Positions 1 through 5,417 of a DNA stretch of 12,818 nucleotides are shown in pieces. Origin of the DNA: Spirochaetota bacterium (lineage in GTDB: Bacteria > Spirochaetota > JAGLSM01 > JAKPMW01); NCBI GenBank assembly GCA_029548715.1, contig JAKPMW010000414.1, forward strand, positions 1 to 12,818, read 5' to 3'. A program made the translations under genes and the position numbers. Under the pieces are notes generated by a model. It ran no database searches. It was given only the letters and a program-made list of their open reading frames with translations, and was not told the origin of the DNA. Numbering within the stretch: position 1 is the stretch's first letter; every line of letters starts with the position of its first letter.

Positions 1-786
1 TGGCGTCTGCCGTCCTTGTCTGGCCGGCCTTTGGGAGGACGATTGTTCCACATCCCCCGACCCGTCCCGGACTGACAGCGGCTTGCGCAGGACAATAAAA
101 AACTCCCGTTGAAACAGTCGCTTGCCAAACACCAGGCCCAAAAAACCTTCGGCGGCCGCAAGAAGCCAGTCCGCCAGCCTGCCAGGGATTTGATAAAAAA
201 TGTCGGGGATGCGCGAGAAGCCCCGGATATCCGCAACTTCAAGGCCAAGACGCCCGGCCAGACGGACGATCTCCCCACGGGTCGTGCGGTAATGGGGAAT
301 GGCGTAGCGCCCGAAGATATTGAGCGAGCGCCTGTTGGGCATCGTAAACACAAAAACGCCACCCGGCACAAGACGACCGGCCACCTTTTCAACAATTTCT
401 TCCCAGTTTTTGTTATACTTGACAACCCGGATGGAGGTCACGCAGTCCCACTCGGCCCCCGCAAAAGGAATCTCCTCCTGTGAAACATCGCAGAGGGAAA
501 ACCTGGCTGCATGCCGCCAGGGCCGCAGCCGGCAGGCATCAAGCATGGCGGGCGCGATGTCGAGCGCGTCAATGCTTGCCCCCGCAGCCAGGGCCGCATC
601 GATCACCTCAAGAATCCGGCCCGTCCCGCAGCCGATGTCGAGGCAGTGCGCCTTTCCTGCGGGAAGGTGGGCCCGGATGTAGTCCGTTTCATTCCGGGAG
701 ATCCGCTTGCGCGAAGCCGTCGTCCAGGCCCGGCGATATCCCCGCCCCAGTTCGTCCCAGTGCTGCCTGTTTTCGTCGCCACTCAT
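1..786 (-). CDS. Class I SAM-dependent methyltransferase (3' end outside window)
   Basis: Likely transfers a methyl group from S-adenosylmethionine to an unidentified small molecule or lipid. The reading frame opens at ATG 786-784 and stays open to the window edge, giving at least 262 residues. Motif I, LDIGCGTG, sits at residues 49-56 and forms the SAM-binding loop. An acidic residue ends the next strand (D76, in the context ALDIAP). The post-motif region LVPGGVFVFTMPN is typical of Methyltransf_11/25 proteins. The tail is rich in hydrophobic and basic residues (LADWLLAAAEGFLGLVFGKR) and may touch the membrane. A purine-rich ribosome site, GAGGGGAG (797-804), lies 10 nt before the start. Only 19 nt separate it from the phosphatidyltransferase gene upstream, so the two are probably co-transcribed. 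The fold assignment is firm, but the substrate is unknown. Confidence 0.88.
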   Translation of the reverse strand, partial: MSGDENRQHWDELGRGYRRAWTTASRKRISRNETDYIRAHLPAGKAHCLDIGCGTGRILEVIDAALAAGASIDALDIAPAMLDACRLRPWRHAARFSLCDVSQEEIPFAGAEWDCVTSIRVVKYNKNWEEIVEKVAGRLVPGGVFVFTMPNRRSLNIFGRYAIPHYRTTRGEIVRLAGRLGLEVADIRGFSRIPDIFYQIPGRLADWLLAAAEGFLGLVFGKRLFQREFFIVLRKPLSVRDGSGDVEQSSSQRPARQGRQTP

Positions 787-805
787 CGCCCCACCGCTCC
801 CCTCA

Positions 806-1525
806 TTATTTCATGGCCCGCTTTTGCTTGCCAAGGTGGACGAGAATCCCCATCCAGTACATCCCCGTATAGAGGAGCATCCAGCCTGCAAAAACCGGAA
901 AGAAAAAAACCGCTGCCGAGTAGACAACACTCACCTTGAAGGCGTCCGCCACCAGGCAGACGACCGGCAGCCTGAATTCCTTTTTCGTATAGTCACGGTC
1001 CTCCCGCTCGGGAAACCAGCGCACCGAAAGGAAGATCCCCTTTCCGGCAAGAAAGGCCAGCACCACGAGGGCAAAGAGCGGGAGAAGGCCCGCCATCTCG
1101 AGCGTGAAACATGATTCCCGACCCGGCGTCCAGTGTGCCAGCAGCTCGCGTCCCCAGTGCAGGATCATGCCGACGTTTAAGAGCCAGTCCTTGGCCTCAC
1201 CGCACTTCCAGTCCAGCCAGCCGCCAAAGCGGCTCATCCGCCCCGTAGTCCGGGCCCAGATTCCGTCCATCTCGTCGGCCATATAGGCCAGGGCCGCCAG
1301 AATGATAAAGAGGATCTTTCCGGCGAGGGCCTCCCCGCCCCCCCAGAGAAAGAGACCGAGTGCCGCCAGTCCGCCCGCAAGCGGGCCGAGATACGAAACG
1401 GCATTGGGTGACAGGCCAAGGGGCTGGGCCAGCCAGAGCAGAAACGATCCGATCCGGCAATAGATCCAGGAGGGCCAGTCGTAGGGCATGGCATTGGCAG
1501 AAATCTCGCGCAGTCTGTACCGCAT
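806..1525 (-). CDS. CDP-alcohol phosphatidyltransferase-like membrane protein with altered catalytic motif
   Basis: Family members exchange the CMP of a CDP-alcohol for another alcohol to make phospholipid head groups in the inner membrane. The protein has 239 residues and several hydrophobic segments: about 27-34, 45-61, 69-83, 115-123, a segment near LLPLFALVVLAFLAG, and two near the C-terminus. The signature D-x2-D-G-x2-A-R-x8-G-x3-D-x3-D is read as D84, D87, G88, A91, R92, G101 and D105, but position 109 is Gly instead of the last Asp (context LDWKCGEAKD). The LSPNAVSYLG segment before it is typical of the family. I chose ATG 1525 because GAGGA lies 7 nt upstream. Extending the frame to 1720 would overlap the slipin gene with low-complexity Arg/Ser sequence. 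The fold is well supported. Whether the enzyme is active, and on which alcohol, is unknown. Confidence 0.82.
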   Translation of the reverse strand: MRYRLREISANAMPYDWPSWIYCRIGSFLLWLAQPLGLSPNAVSYLGPLAGGLAALGLFLWGGGEALAGKILFIILAALAYMADEMDGIWARTTGRMSRFGGWLDWKCGEAKDWLLNVGMILHWGRELLAHWTPGRESCFTLEMAGLLPLFALVVLAFLAGKGIFLSVRWFPEREDRDYTKKEFRLPVVCLVADAFKVSVVYSAAVFFFPVFAGWMLLYTGMYWMGILVHLGKQKRAMK

Positions 1526-1578
1526 GAAAATCCTCACGCTTGACGTTGGCGGGCACAAGGGAGCTCCCCTGAACCCAC

Positions 1579-1608
1579 AAAAAGGACCGCCCCCGGACAG
1601 AAGCGGCC
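1579..1608 (-). terminator. Possible rho-independent terminator after the slipin gene
   Basis: Reading the minus strand, GGCCGC (1608-1603) can pair with GCGGTC (1590-1585), with one G-U pair and a 12-nt loop. It is followed by CTTTTTG. The stem is short and the T tract is only five bases, so this may be a weak or attenuating terminator. It lies between the slipin stop and the phosphatidyltransferase start. Confidence 0.35.
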
Positions 1609-1617
1609 GCCTGCTTG

Positions 1618-1647
1618 AATATACTATCCCCGAACGATGCCGGTCAG
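1618..1647 (-). promoter_or_regulatory. Possible sigma-70 promoter for the phosphatidyltransferase and methyltransferase genes
   Basis: On the minus strand CTGACC (1647-1642) and TATATT (1623-1618) are spaced by 18 bp. The -10 matches the consensus at five of six positions and the -35 at four of six. The -35 overlaps the slipin stop codon. A transcript started here, near 1611, would pass straight through the hairpin at 1608-1585 before reaching the coding region. Confidence 0.3.
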
Positions 1648-2468
1648 CCCTTGCCCCTCGATGAGAACATGGACTTGAGGGTCTCGAGGATATCGGCCGG
1701 GAGTACAACGATCTTGCCATTGGTTGACTCGCTCATCTTGGTCAGGCCCTTGACGTATTCCTGCCCCAAGAGGTAGACCAGGGGGTCGCCCCCGGTTGAC
1801 TTGAGGGATTCGGCCACAAACTGGATGGCGTTGGCCTCGGCCTTGGCCAGGCGCTCGCGGGCATCCGCCTCGCGCTGGGCAGCCTCAAGCTTGGCCTCGG
1901 CTTCAAGAATCCGGGCCCGCTTTTCGCGCTCGGCCTTCATCTGCAGGGTCATCGCCAGGGTGATGTCCTCGGGTGGCTGGATGTCCTTGATCTCGACACG
2001 GGTGATCTTGGTACCCCAGGCATCGGTCGCCTCGTCAAGCACGATCAGGAGTTCGGCGTTGATCTTTTCGCGCGAGGAGAGCGACTCGTCCAGCGTCATC
2101 CGGCCCATAATCGAGCGCAACGTGGTCTGGGCGATGTTCTGGATGGCCCAGCGCAGGTTTGTGATACCGTAATATGACTTGTACGGATCCATGATCTTGA
2201 AATAGACAATCCCGTCCACCTGGAGGGATGCGTTGTCCTTGGTGATGATCCCCTGCTTGGGCAAGTCAAGCACCCCTTCGCGGATGTCCACCTTCTGCGC
2301 CACACGCGAAAAAAGCGGATTGATCAGGTTGAGTCCCGGGTTGAGGGTCACGAGGTAGCGCCCAAAGCGCTCGACGATCCAGTTTTCGGCCTGGGGCACG
2401 ATCCTGACCCCCTTCAAGACCAGGACCAGGGCGATAAAGGCCACTGCTGCTACAATTCCTGCTTCCAT
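1644..2468 (-). CDS. SPFH/band 7 protein (paraslipin, QmcA/stomatin-like)
   Basis: A membrane-anchored scaffold protein of the slipin family. Slipins oligomerise in the inner membrane, are linked to lipid microdomains and quality control, and typically work with NfeD proteins. It has 274 residues. Residues about 4-20 form one N-terminal membrane segment. The SPFH domain follows, from VRIVPQAENWIVERFGRY to about residue 180, and includes KVDIREGVLDLP, the family hallmark QGIITKDNASLQVDGIVYFKI and the RVEIKDIQPPEDI strand. An Ala/Glu/Arg-rich coiled coil then covers about 185-215. ATG 2468 is preceded by a near-perfect ribosome site, AAGGAGG (2474-2480), at 5 nt. The gene sits 106 nt downstream of the NfeD gene on the same strand, the usual arrangement. 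Assignment is confident; the specific client is unknown. Confidence 0.95.
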   Translation of the reverse strand: MEAGIVAAVAFIALVLVLKGVRIVPQAENWIVERFGRYLVTLNPGLNLINPLFSRVAQKVDIREGVLDLPKQGIITKDNASLQVDGIVYFKIMDPYKSYYGITNLRWAIQNIAQTTLRSIMGRMTLDESLSSREKINAELLIVLDEATDAWGTKITRVEIKDIQPPEDITLAMTLQMKAEREKRARILEAEAKLEAAQREADARERLAKAEANAIQFVAESLKSTGGDPLVYLLGQEYVKGLTKMSESTNGKIVVLPADILETLKSMFSSRGKG

Positions 2469-2574
2469 ACATACCTCCTTGTTTTTCCTTTTCTGGCAGC
2501 GGGATCAACCGGCCAGGAAGTTTGACAGGGAACAGAGTCCGGCCGGGTCAATCCGCAGGTGGCCCGACATGCTG

Positions 2575-3027
2575 TCATCCAGCCTGCGACCGTACCACAT
2601 GCAGACGCACGCCCTCGGCTTCGATGACAGTCACCGGAGTACCGGGCGCAATATCCTGGTCAGACATGGCCTGCCAGCGCCGGATTCCGTACAACGGAAC
2701 GGAAAGCTCGACCTCACCGGGGACCCCCGGCCGGATCTCGCGGACAACGGTACCGGTCTGCCCGCTGACAGTGGGGTCCCGGGTCTCGTCAACCGTCTTG
2801 CGCCCAAAGCGCGGGCGAAGGATGGCATGCCAGAGACCGAGGAAAACCAGCGATGAAAGAAAGAAGGCGGCCAATTGCCAGGCCTGATCGACTACCATCC
2901 CGAGGGCGGTCAGGAGAGCCACCAGCATGGCCCCGGCGCCGAACCAGAAAATCACAAACCCGGGAACAAGCGCTTCAAGACCCATCAGACCGAGCCCGAT
3001 GGCGATCCAGGTCACAGGACCGATCAC
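2575..3027 (-). CDS. NfeD family membrane protein (short form), GTG start
   Basis: Membrane partner of slipins. Short NfeD proteins have N-terminal membrane helices followed by a small OB-fold domain in the cytoplasm. The 150-residue product shows hydrophobic helices at about 6-24, 26-44 and 49-69. A linker (RPRFGRKTVDETRDP) leads to the OB-fold, where GQTGTVVREIRPGVPGEVEL and PGTPVTVIEAEGVRLHV are characteristic. I chose GTG at 3027-3025 because AAGGAGG (3034-3040) lies exactly 6 nt upstream. An ATG further upstream at 3084 would fall before the likely transcription start and has no comparable ribosome site. It lacks the N-terminal ClpP-like protease domain of long NfeD proteins, as expected for the length. 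It heads the minus-strand cluster containing the slipin. Confidence 0.9.
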   Translation of the reverse strand: MIGPVTWIAIGLGLMGLEALVPGFVIFWFGAGAMLVALLTALGMVVDQAWQLAAFFLSSLVFLGLWHAILRPRFGRKTVDETRDPTVSGQTGTVVREIRPGVPGEVELSVPLYGIRRWQAMSDQDIAPGTPVTVIEAEGVRLHVVRSQAG

Positions 3028-3043
3028 GGTTGTCCTCCTTGCA

Positions 3044-3057
3044 GCGTATCGATACGC
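3044..3057. promoter_or_regulatory. 14-bp perfect palindrome in the nfeD leader
   Basis: GCGTATCGATACGC is a perfect inverted repeat. It lies between the predicted transcription start (about 3062) and the ribosome site (3040-3034) of the NfeD gene. It could be an operator for a dimeric regulator, or form an RNA hairpin (5-bp stem, UCGA loop) next to the ribosome site. The palindrome is seen; its role is inferred. Confidence 0.45.
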
Positions 3058-3068
3058 CACCAGACAGC

Positions 3069-3097
3069 AGTATGCCTGAACCACCGACGGCTGTCAA
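3069..3097 (-). promoter_or_regulatory. Sigma-70 promoter of the nfeD-slipin genes
   Basis: On the minus strand a perfect -35, TTGACA (3097-3092), is followed after exactly 17 bp by CATACT (3074-3069), which matches the -10 consensus at four of six positions. The start point should fall near 3062, giving a leader of about 35 nt before the GTG start. Confidence 0.65.
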
Positions 3098-3226
3098 CCC
3101 GAATGCACCGTGCGCAGGTGTGCCGGCATCAACCGATCGCCGCGCTATTGCACGTGTACCGATGATGGGCCGCATTTGACGTAAAAAAATCCTGTTGCAT
3201 GGCCCGCGCCGGTTGCGAATCTTTTT

Positions 3227-3255
3227 TTGAAGAAAAACACAGCGGGGTGTATTCT
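3227..3255 (+). promoter_or_regulatory. Likely promoter of the repeat-containing secreted protein
   Basis: TTGAAG (3227-3232) and TATTCT (3250-3255) are separated by 17 bp and precede the gene starting at 3328. Each hexamer has four consensus matches. An A/T-rich stretch (poly-T 3222-3228, GAAGAAAAA) adds to promoter-like composition. The rest of the divergent intergenic region 3028-3327 shows no gene. Confidence 0.4.
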
Positions 3256-3327
3256 CAGTACGGTGCGTGTTTCTGGAGGTTGAAACTGACACCCAAATCA
3301 GGTTTGCGCACCATAAAGGAGAAAGTC

Positions 3328-3999
3328 ATGAACGCCATAACCCGCCTTGCCCTTGTCTGTCTTGCCCTGCTCGTGATGCTCCCCATGGGCCTCCCGGCCC
3401 AGAGCGGTCCCGGCTGGGAACTGATCCGTCACCCCAACAACATCGACAAGATCCGCGAACAGGTAACAGAGTTTGCCAACCAGGGCAAAACTCCCATGGG
3501 GATGTCTATCGTGGGGGACAAGGTCTATATCTTGTACGTCACCGGAAACAAGTTCAAGCTCGACCGCTGGGAAATCAACTGGTACGACAGCGTTGACGAA
3601 CTGCGCACCGGAGTCACCGCAAAGATGAATGCCGGCTTCATGCCCGTGGGGCTGCACAACAACGGAAGCCAGTTTTTCATCCTCTACATCAAGACCGCTT
3701 TCAAGGCTACACACTGGCGCATTGTCCCCAGCGAACGAACGCTCGAAAGCCTCCAGCAGGCAATATCGGATCTGACCGCTGACTACTACGTCCCGATGGA
3801 TCTGGCAGCCCACGGTGACAATTTCTACACCCTTCTTGTGCGCATACCGACGACCACCATCAAGCAATGGCATATCCAGACCTACGAAGCCGACAACAGC
3901 GCGATCACCCCGGGCATCAACGGGATGGTCAGCCAGGGCTGGTCACCCTGGGGGATGGATTTTGACGGTGACAAGGTCCGGGTCCTCTTCGTCAAATAA
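3328..3999 (+). CDS. Secreted protein of four ~50-residue tandem repeats
   Basis: Exported protein of 223 residues and unknown function. Residues 1-24 are a signal peptide: a short basic N-region (NAITR), a hydrophobic core (LALVCLALLVMLPMG) and a likely cleavage after LPA24. The mature part is four copies of one unit. The recurring Trp is at 30, 81, 130 and 181, the Pro at 56, 106, 156 and 207, and the Gly at 63, 113, 163 and 214 (GD, GS, GD, GD). Each copy reads roughly W-x(~25)-P-[MVW]-[GD]-x4-G-[DS]-x2-[FVY]-x-[IVT]-L-[FLY]-[IV]. The last copy stops at the strand after GD (VRVLFVK). The pattern resembles the bacterial tandem repeat (BTRD) unit found next to polyglycine hydrolases, but that is only a resemblance. 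ATG 3328 has AAGGAG (3316-3321) 6 nt upstream; extending to 3199 would remove the signal peptide from the N-terminus. Confidence 0.85.
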   Translation: MNAITRLALVCLALLVMLPMGLPAQSGPGWELIRHPNNIDKIREQVTEFANQGKTPMGMSIVGDKVYILYVTGNKFKLDRWEINWYDSVDELRTGVTAKMNAGFMPVGLHNNGSQFFILYIKTAFKATHWRIVPSERTLESLQQAISDLTADYYVPMDLAAHGDNFYTLLVRIPTTTIKQWHIQTYEADNSAITPGINGMVSQGWSPWGMDFDGDKVRVLFVK

Positions 4000-4005
4000 A
4001 TACCA

Positions 4006-4041
4006 CCCTGGAGAGACGCGATTAATCGCGTCTCTCCAGGG
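4006..4041. repeat. 36-bp perfect palindrome
   Basis: The arm CCCTGGAGAGACGCGATT (4006-4023) is followed directly, with no spacer, by its exact reverse complement (4024-4041). It begins 7 bases after the upstream stop codon. Neither side carries a T tract, so it is not a standard intrinsic terminator, although the RNA hairpin could protect or end the transcript. From memory, intergenic repeats with the same GACGCGATTAATCGCGTC core occur in many copies in some cyanobacteria and other bacteria. That would make this one copy of a mobile palindromic element. Confidence 0.8.
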
Positions 4042-4098
4042 ACTTCGCCCCCTTCGACGACTTCGCCCCCTTCGACGACTTCGCCCCCTTCGACGACT
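4041..4098. repeat. Three tandem 18-bp repeats plus a partial fourth
   Basis: GACTTCGCCCCCTTCGAC is repeated identically at 4041-4058, 4059-4076 and 4077-4094, followed by GACT (4095-4098). The first base is shared with the end of the palindrome, so the two repeats form one composite. The unit has no spacers, which excludes a CRISPR. Exact identity of the copies suggests recent expansion or slippage. Confidence 0.85.
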
Positions 4099-4139
4099 AA
4101 GCCAGGATAGCACCCACAATTATCCCGGAATACACGCGC

Positions 4140-4168
4140 TTGACATCTCCCGCACAGGCTGGCATGAT
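4140..4168 (+). promoter_or_regulatory. Promoter of the Dabb gene
   Basis: A perfect -35, TTGACA (4140-4145), is followed after 17 bp by CATGAT (4163-4168), with a TGG extension just before it (4160-4162) as in extended -10 promoters. The start would lie near 4175, leaving a leader of about 40 nt. Confidence 0.55.
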
Positions 4169-4214
4169 TATAGGGCGCGGCCCTGCTGCGCAGACGCCCC
4201 TGACAGGTAATGCC

Positions 4215-4520
4215 ATGGTCAAACATATCGTGTTGTGGAAGCTCAAGGATCAGGCCGGAGGCCGGTCGAAGGCCGAAAACGCCCTGCAGATCAAATCCCT
4301 GCTCGAAGATCTCCAGGGGAAGATCCCCGGTCTGATCAGGCTCGAGGTCGGTCTCGATATTGGCGCGGATGGTGCGGCCGTGGATATCGCCCTGTACAGC
4401 GAGTTTGCCGACCGGGCTGCACTGGACACCTATCAGACCCACCCCCTGCATGAAGCCGTCAAGCCGGTAGTCATGGCCGCCCGTGAATCGCGCACGGTCG
4501 TTGACTACGAGGTACCCTGA
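4215..4520 (+). CDS. Dabb (stress-responsive dimeric A/B barrel) domain protein
   Basis: Small cytoplasmic protein of 101 residues filled by a single Dabb domain (ferredoxin-like, usually a dimer). The hallmarks are the opening strand VKHIVLWKLK with His4, the LEVGLDIG segment, the central strand AVDIALYSEFADRAALDTY and the conserved THPLHEAVKPVV helix. Some relatives are plant stress proteins or polyketide cyclase-like enzymes. Most bacterial members have no known function, and none is assigned here. I chose ATG 4215 because the domain begins exactly there. The ribosome site is weak (ACAGG, about 7 nt upstream). The longer frame to 4140 would start inside the -35 element. It appears monocistronic, with its own promoter. 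Confidence 0.9.
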   Translation: MVKHIVLWKLKDQAGGRSKAENALQIKSLLEDLQGKIPGLIRLEVGLDIGADGAAVDIALYSEFADRAALDTYQTHPLHEAVKPVVMAARESRTVVDYEVP

Positions 4521-4632
4521 CCCACCACACAGTCAAGCGCGACCTTGGGTGGTATCCGGCCCGGCCACGACCGCGTGTGCATCCGCAGGACCCGCCCGTG
4601 AAGGCGCAGACCAGCCTTGGACGCCGTCCCCC

Positions 4633-4661
4633 TTGACAATCAGAAGTGAAAGCGTCATATT
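4633..4661 (+). promoter_or_regulatory. Promoter of the DUF2798-like gene, placed for a leaderless mRNA
   Basis: TTGACA (4633-4638) is followed after 17 bp by CATATT (4656-4661). The expected start, about 7 bases downstream, is near 4668, next to the ATG at 4669. The rest of the intergenic stretch from 4521 shows nothing recognisable. Confidence 0.5.
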
Positions 4662-4668
4662 CGGCAGT

Positions 4669-4914
4669 ATGAAAATTCCCTGCCGCTTCCGCTATCCGCT
4701 GCAGAGCCTCCTCATTTCCCTCTCCATGTCTTCTGTCCTCTCGCTCGTGTTCACCCTGGTCCACGGCAATCCCGGGCGGGAGTTTGCCTCGTCCTGGCTT
4801 GAGTCATTCGCTATCGGAGTGGCTGTCGGTTTTCCCGTTTCGCGCCTCGTTGTCCCCCGCATCATCCGCCTCTGCGAGCGGATAACCCGCCCGGGTGGAG
4901 ACAGGCCCGAATAG
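4669..4914 (+). CDS. Small two-helix membrane protein, DUF2798-like
   Basis: An 81-residue inner-membrane protein of unknown function. It has a basic N-terminus (MKIPCRFRYP), a first helix at about 9-31 (LQSLLISLSMSSVLSLVFTLV), a short loop (HGNPGREFASSWLESF) and a second helix at about 48-66 (IGVAVGFPVSRLVVPRII), then a basic tail. The FP-x-[SA]-x-LVVPRIIR segment and the S-x-[MV]-S pattern in helix 1 match the DUF2798 layout. ATG 4669 has no recognisable ribosome site, and the promoter just upstream would put the RNA start at or next to the ATG. The same frame is open further upstream, to 4483, but that part is poor in protein-like features and runs through the promoter. Confidence 0.75.
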   Translation: MKIPCRFRYPLQSLLISLSMSSVLSLVFTLVHGNPGREFASSWLESFAIGVAVGFPVSRLVVPRIIRLCERITRPGGDRPE

Positions 4915-4924
4915 GATCCGGCAG

Positions 4925-4933
4925 TGCTATATT
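4925..4933 (+). promoter_or_regulatory. Extended -10 promoter before the 144-aa secreted protein
   Basis: TGCTATATT gives a TGn extension plus TATATT, five of six matches to the -10 consensus. No good -35 is seen 17 bp upstream, which is tolerated in extended -10 promoters. The start would be near 4940, 36 nt before the ATG. Confidence 0.45.
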
Positions 4934-4975
4934 TGGGGCACGGGCCAGACCGTCCGCCCGTTATGGAAGGAAAGC

Positions 4976-5410
4976 ATGCGTCCCCTGATCCGCCCCCTGC
5001 TTCTCGCAGGCCTGACCCTGGTCAGTGCCAAAACCCTCGGCGCCACAACCACCTATCGCCTGACTCTTGCCAATGCGCCCTGGTCGGCAGGCTGGCAGCA
5101 GCACAGTCTTGAACTTGTCAGCCATCAGGCCCTCCAGTGCGAGGCGATCTTCAGACTCGATCTGGGGATCGGACCCCAGGCCCGGATGCCCTTTGAGTGG
5201 GAGCGTGTGCACCTGATCCGGCTGCGCGGAGGGATGGATGCCGAGAGCGGACACTTCCAGTTGCAGGGACGGCTCCAGACCGGCCAGCACACGCACACCA
5301 TTGTGATTGATGCCTATCTGATGACATCCCGCAGTGGTGGCAGGATCATTGTCGGGCGCTACCGAATGGGAAACCGCCCCTGGCATGGTCTCTACGGAAC
5401 GGCGGAGTAA
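4976..5410 (+). CDS. Secreted protein of unknown function
   Basis: I do not recognise this 144-residue protein. Residues 1-23 look like a signal peptide: two Arg residues (MRPLIRP), a hydrophobic core (LLLAGLTLVSA) and a probable cleavage after TLGA23. The mature part alternates strand-like stretches (TYRLTLANAPW, HSLELVSH, EAIFRLDLGIG, HLIRLRGG, HTIVIDAYLM, GGRIIVGRYRM), suggesting a small all-beta periplasmic domain. It has one Cys and several His and Trp residues. ATG 4976 is preceded by GGAAGGA (4965-4971), 4 nt away. It ends 7 nt before the GTG of the DTW gene, so the two are probably co-transcribed. Confidence 0.75.
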   Translation: MRPLIRPLLLAGLTLVSAKTLGATTTYRLTLANAPWSAGWQQHSLELVSHQALQCEAIFRLDLGIGPQARMPFEWERVHLIRLRGGMDAESGHFQLQGRLQTGQHTHTIVIDAYLMTSRSGGRIIVGRYRMGNRPWHGLYGTAE

Positions 5411-5417
5411 CCCTCCC

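Noticed and set aside
1526..1720. Upstream extension of the phosphatidyltransferase
   Set aside because: It overlaps the slipin 3' end, is rich in Arg, Ser and Pro, and lacks a ribosome site, whereas ATG 1525 has GAGGA.
4006..4041. Palindrome as a standard intrinsic terminator
   Set aside because: The stem is strong, but no T tract follows on either strand. A hairpin role is possible, but the classic terminator form is absent.
4041..4098. Tandem 18-bp repeats as a CRISPR array
   Set aside because: The units are directly adjacent with no spacers, are too short, and no cas gene is nearby.
3882..4451. Minus-strand open frame with VEGGEV repeats across the tandem repeat region
   Set aside because: It runs antisense through two real genes and the palindrome. 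The repeated peptide only reflects the 18-bp DNA repeat keeping frame.
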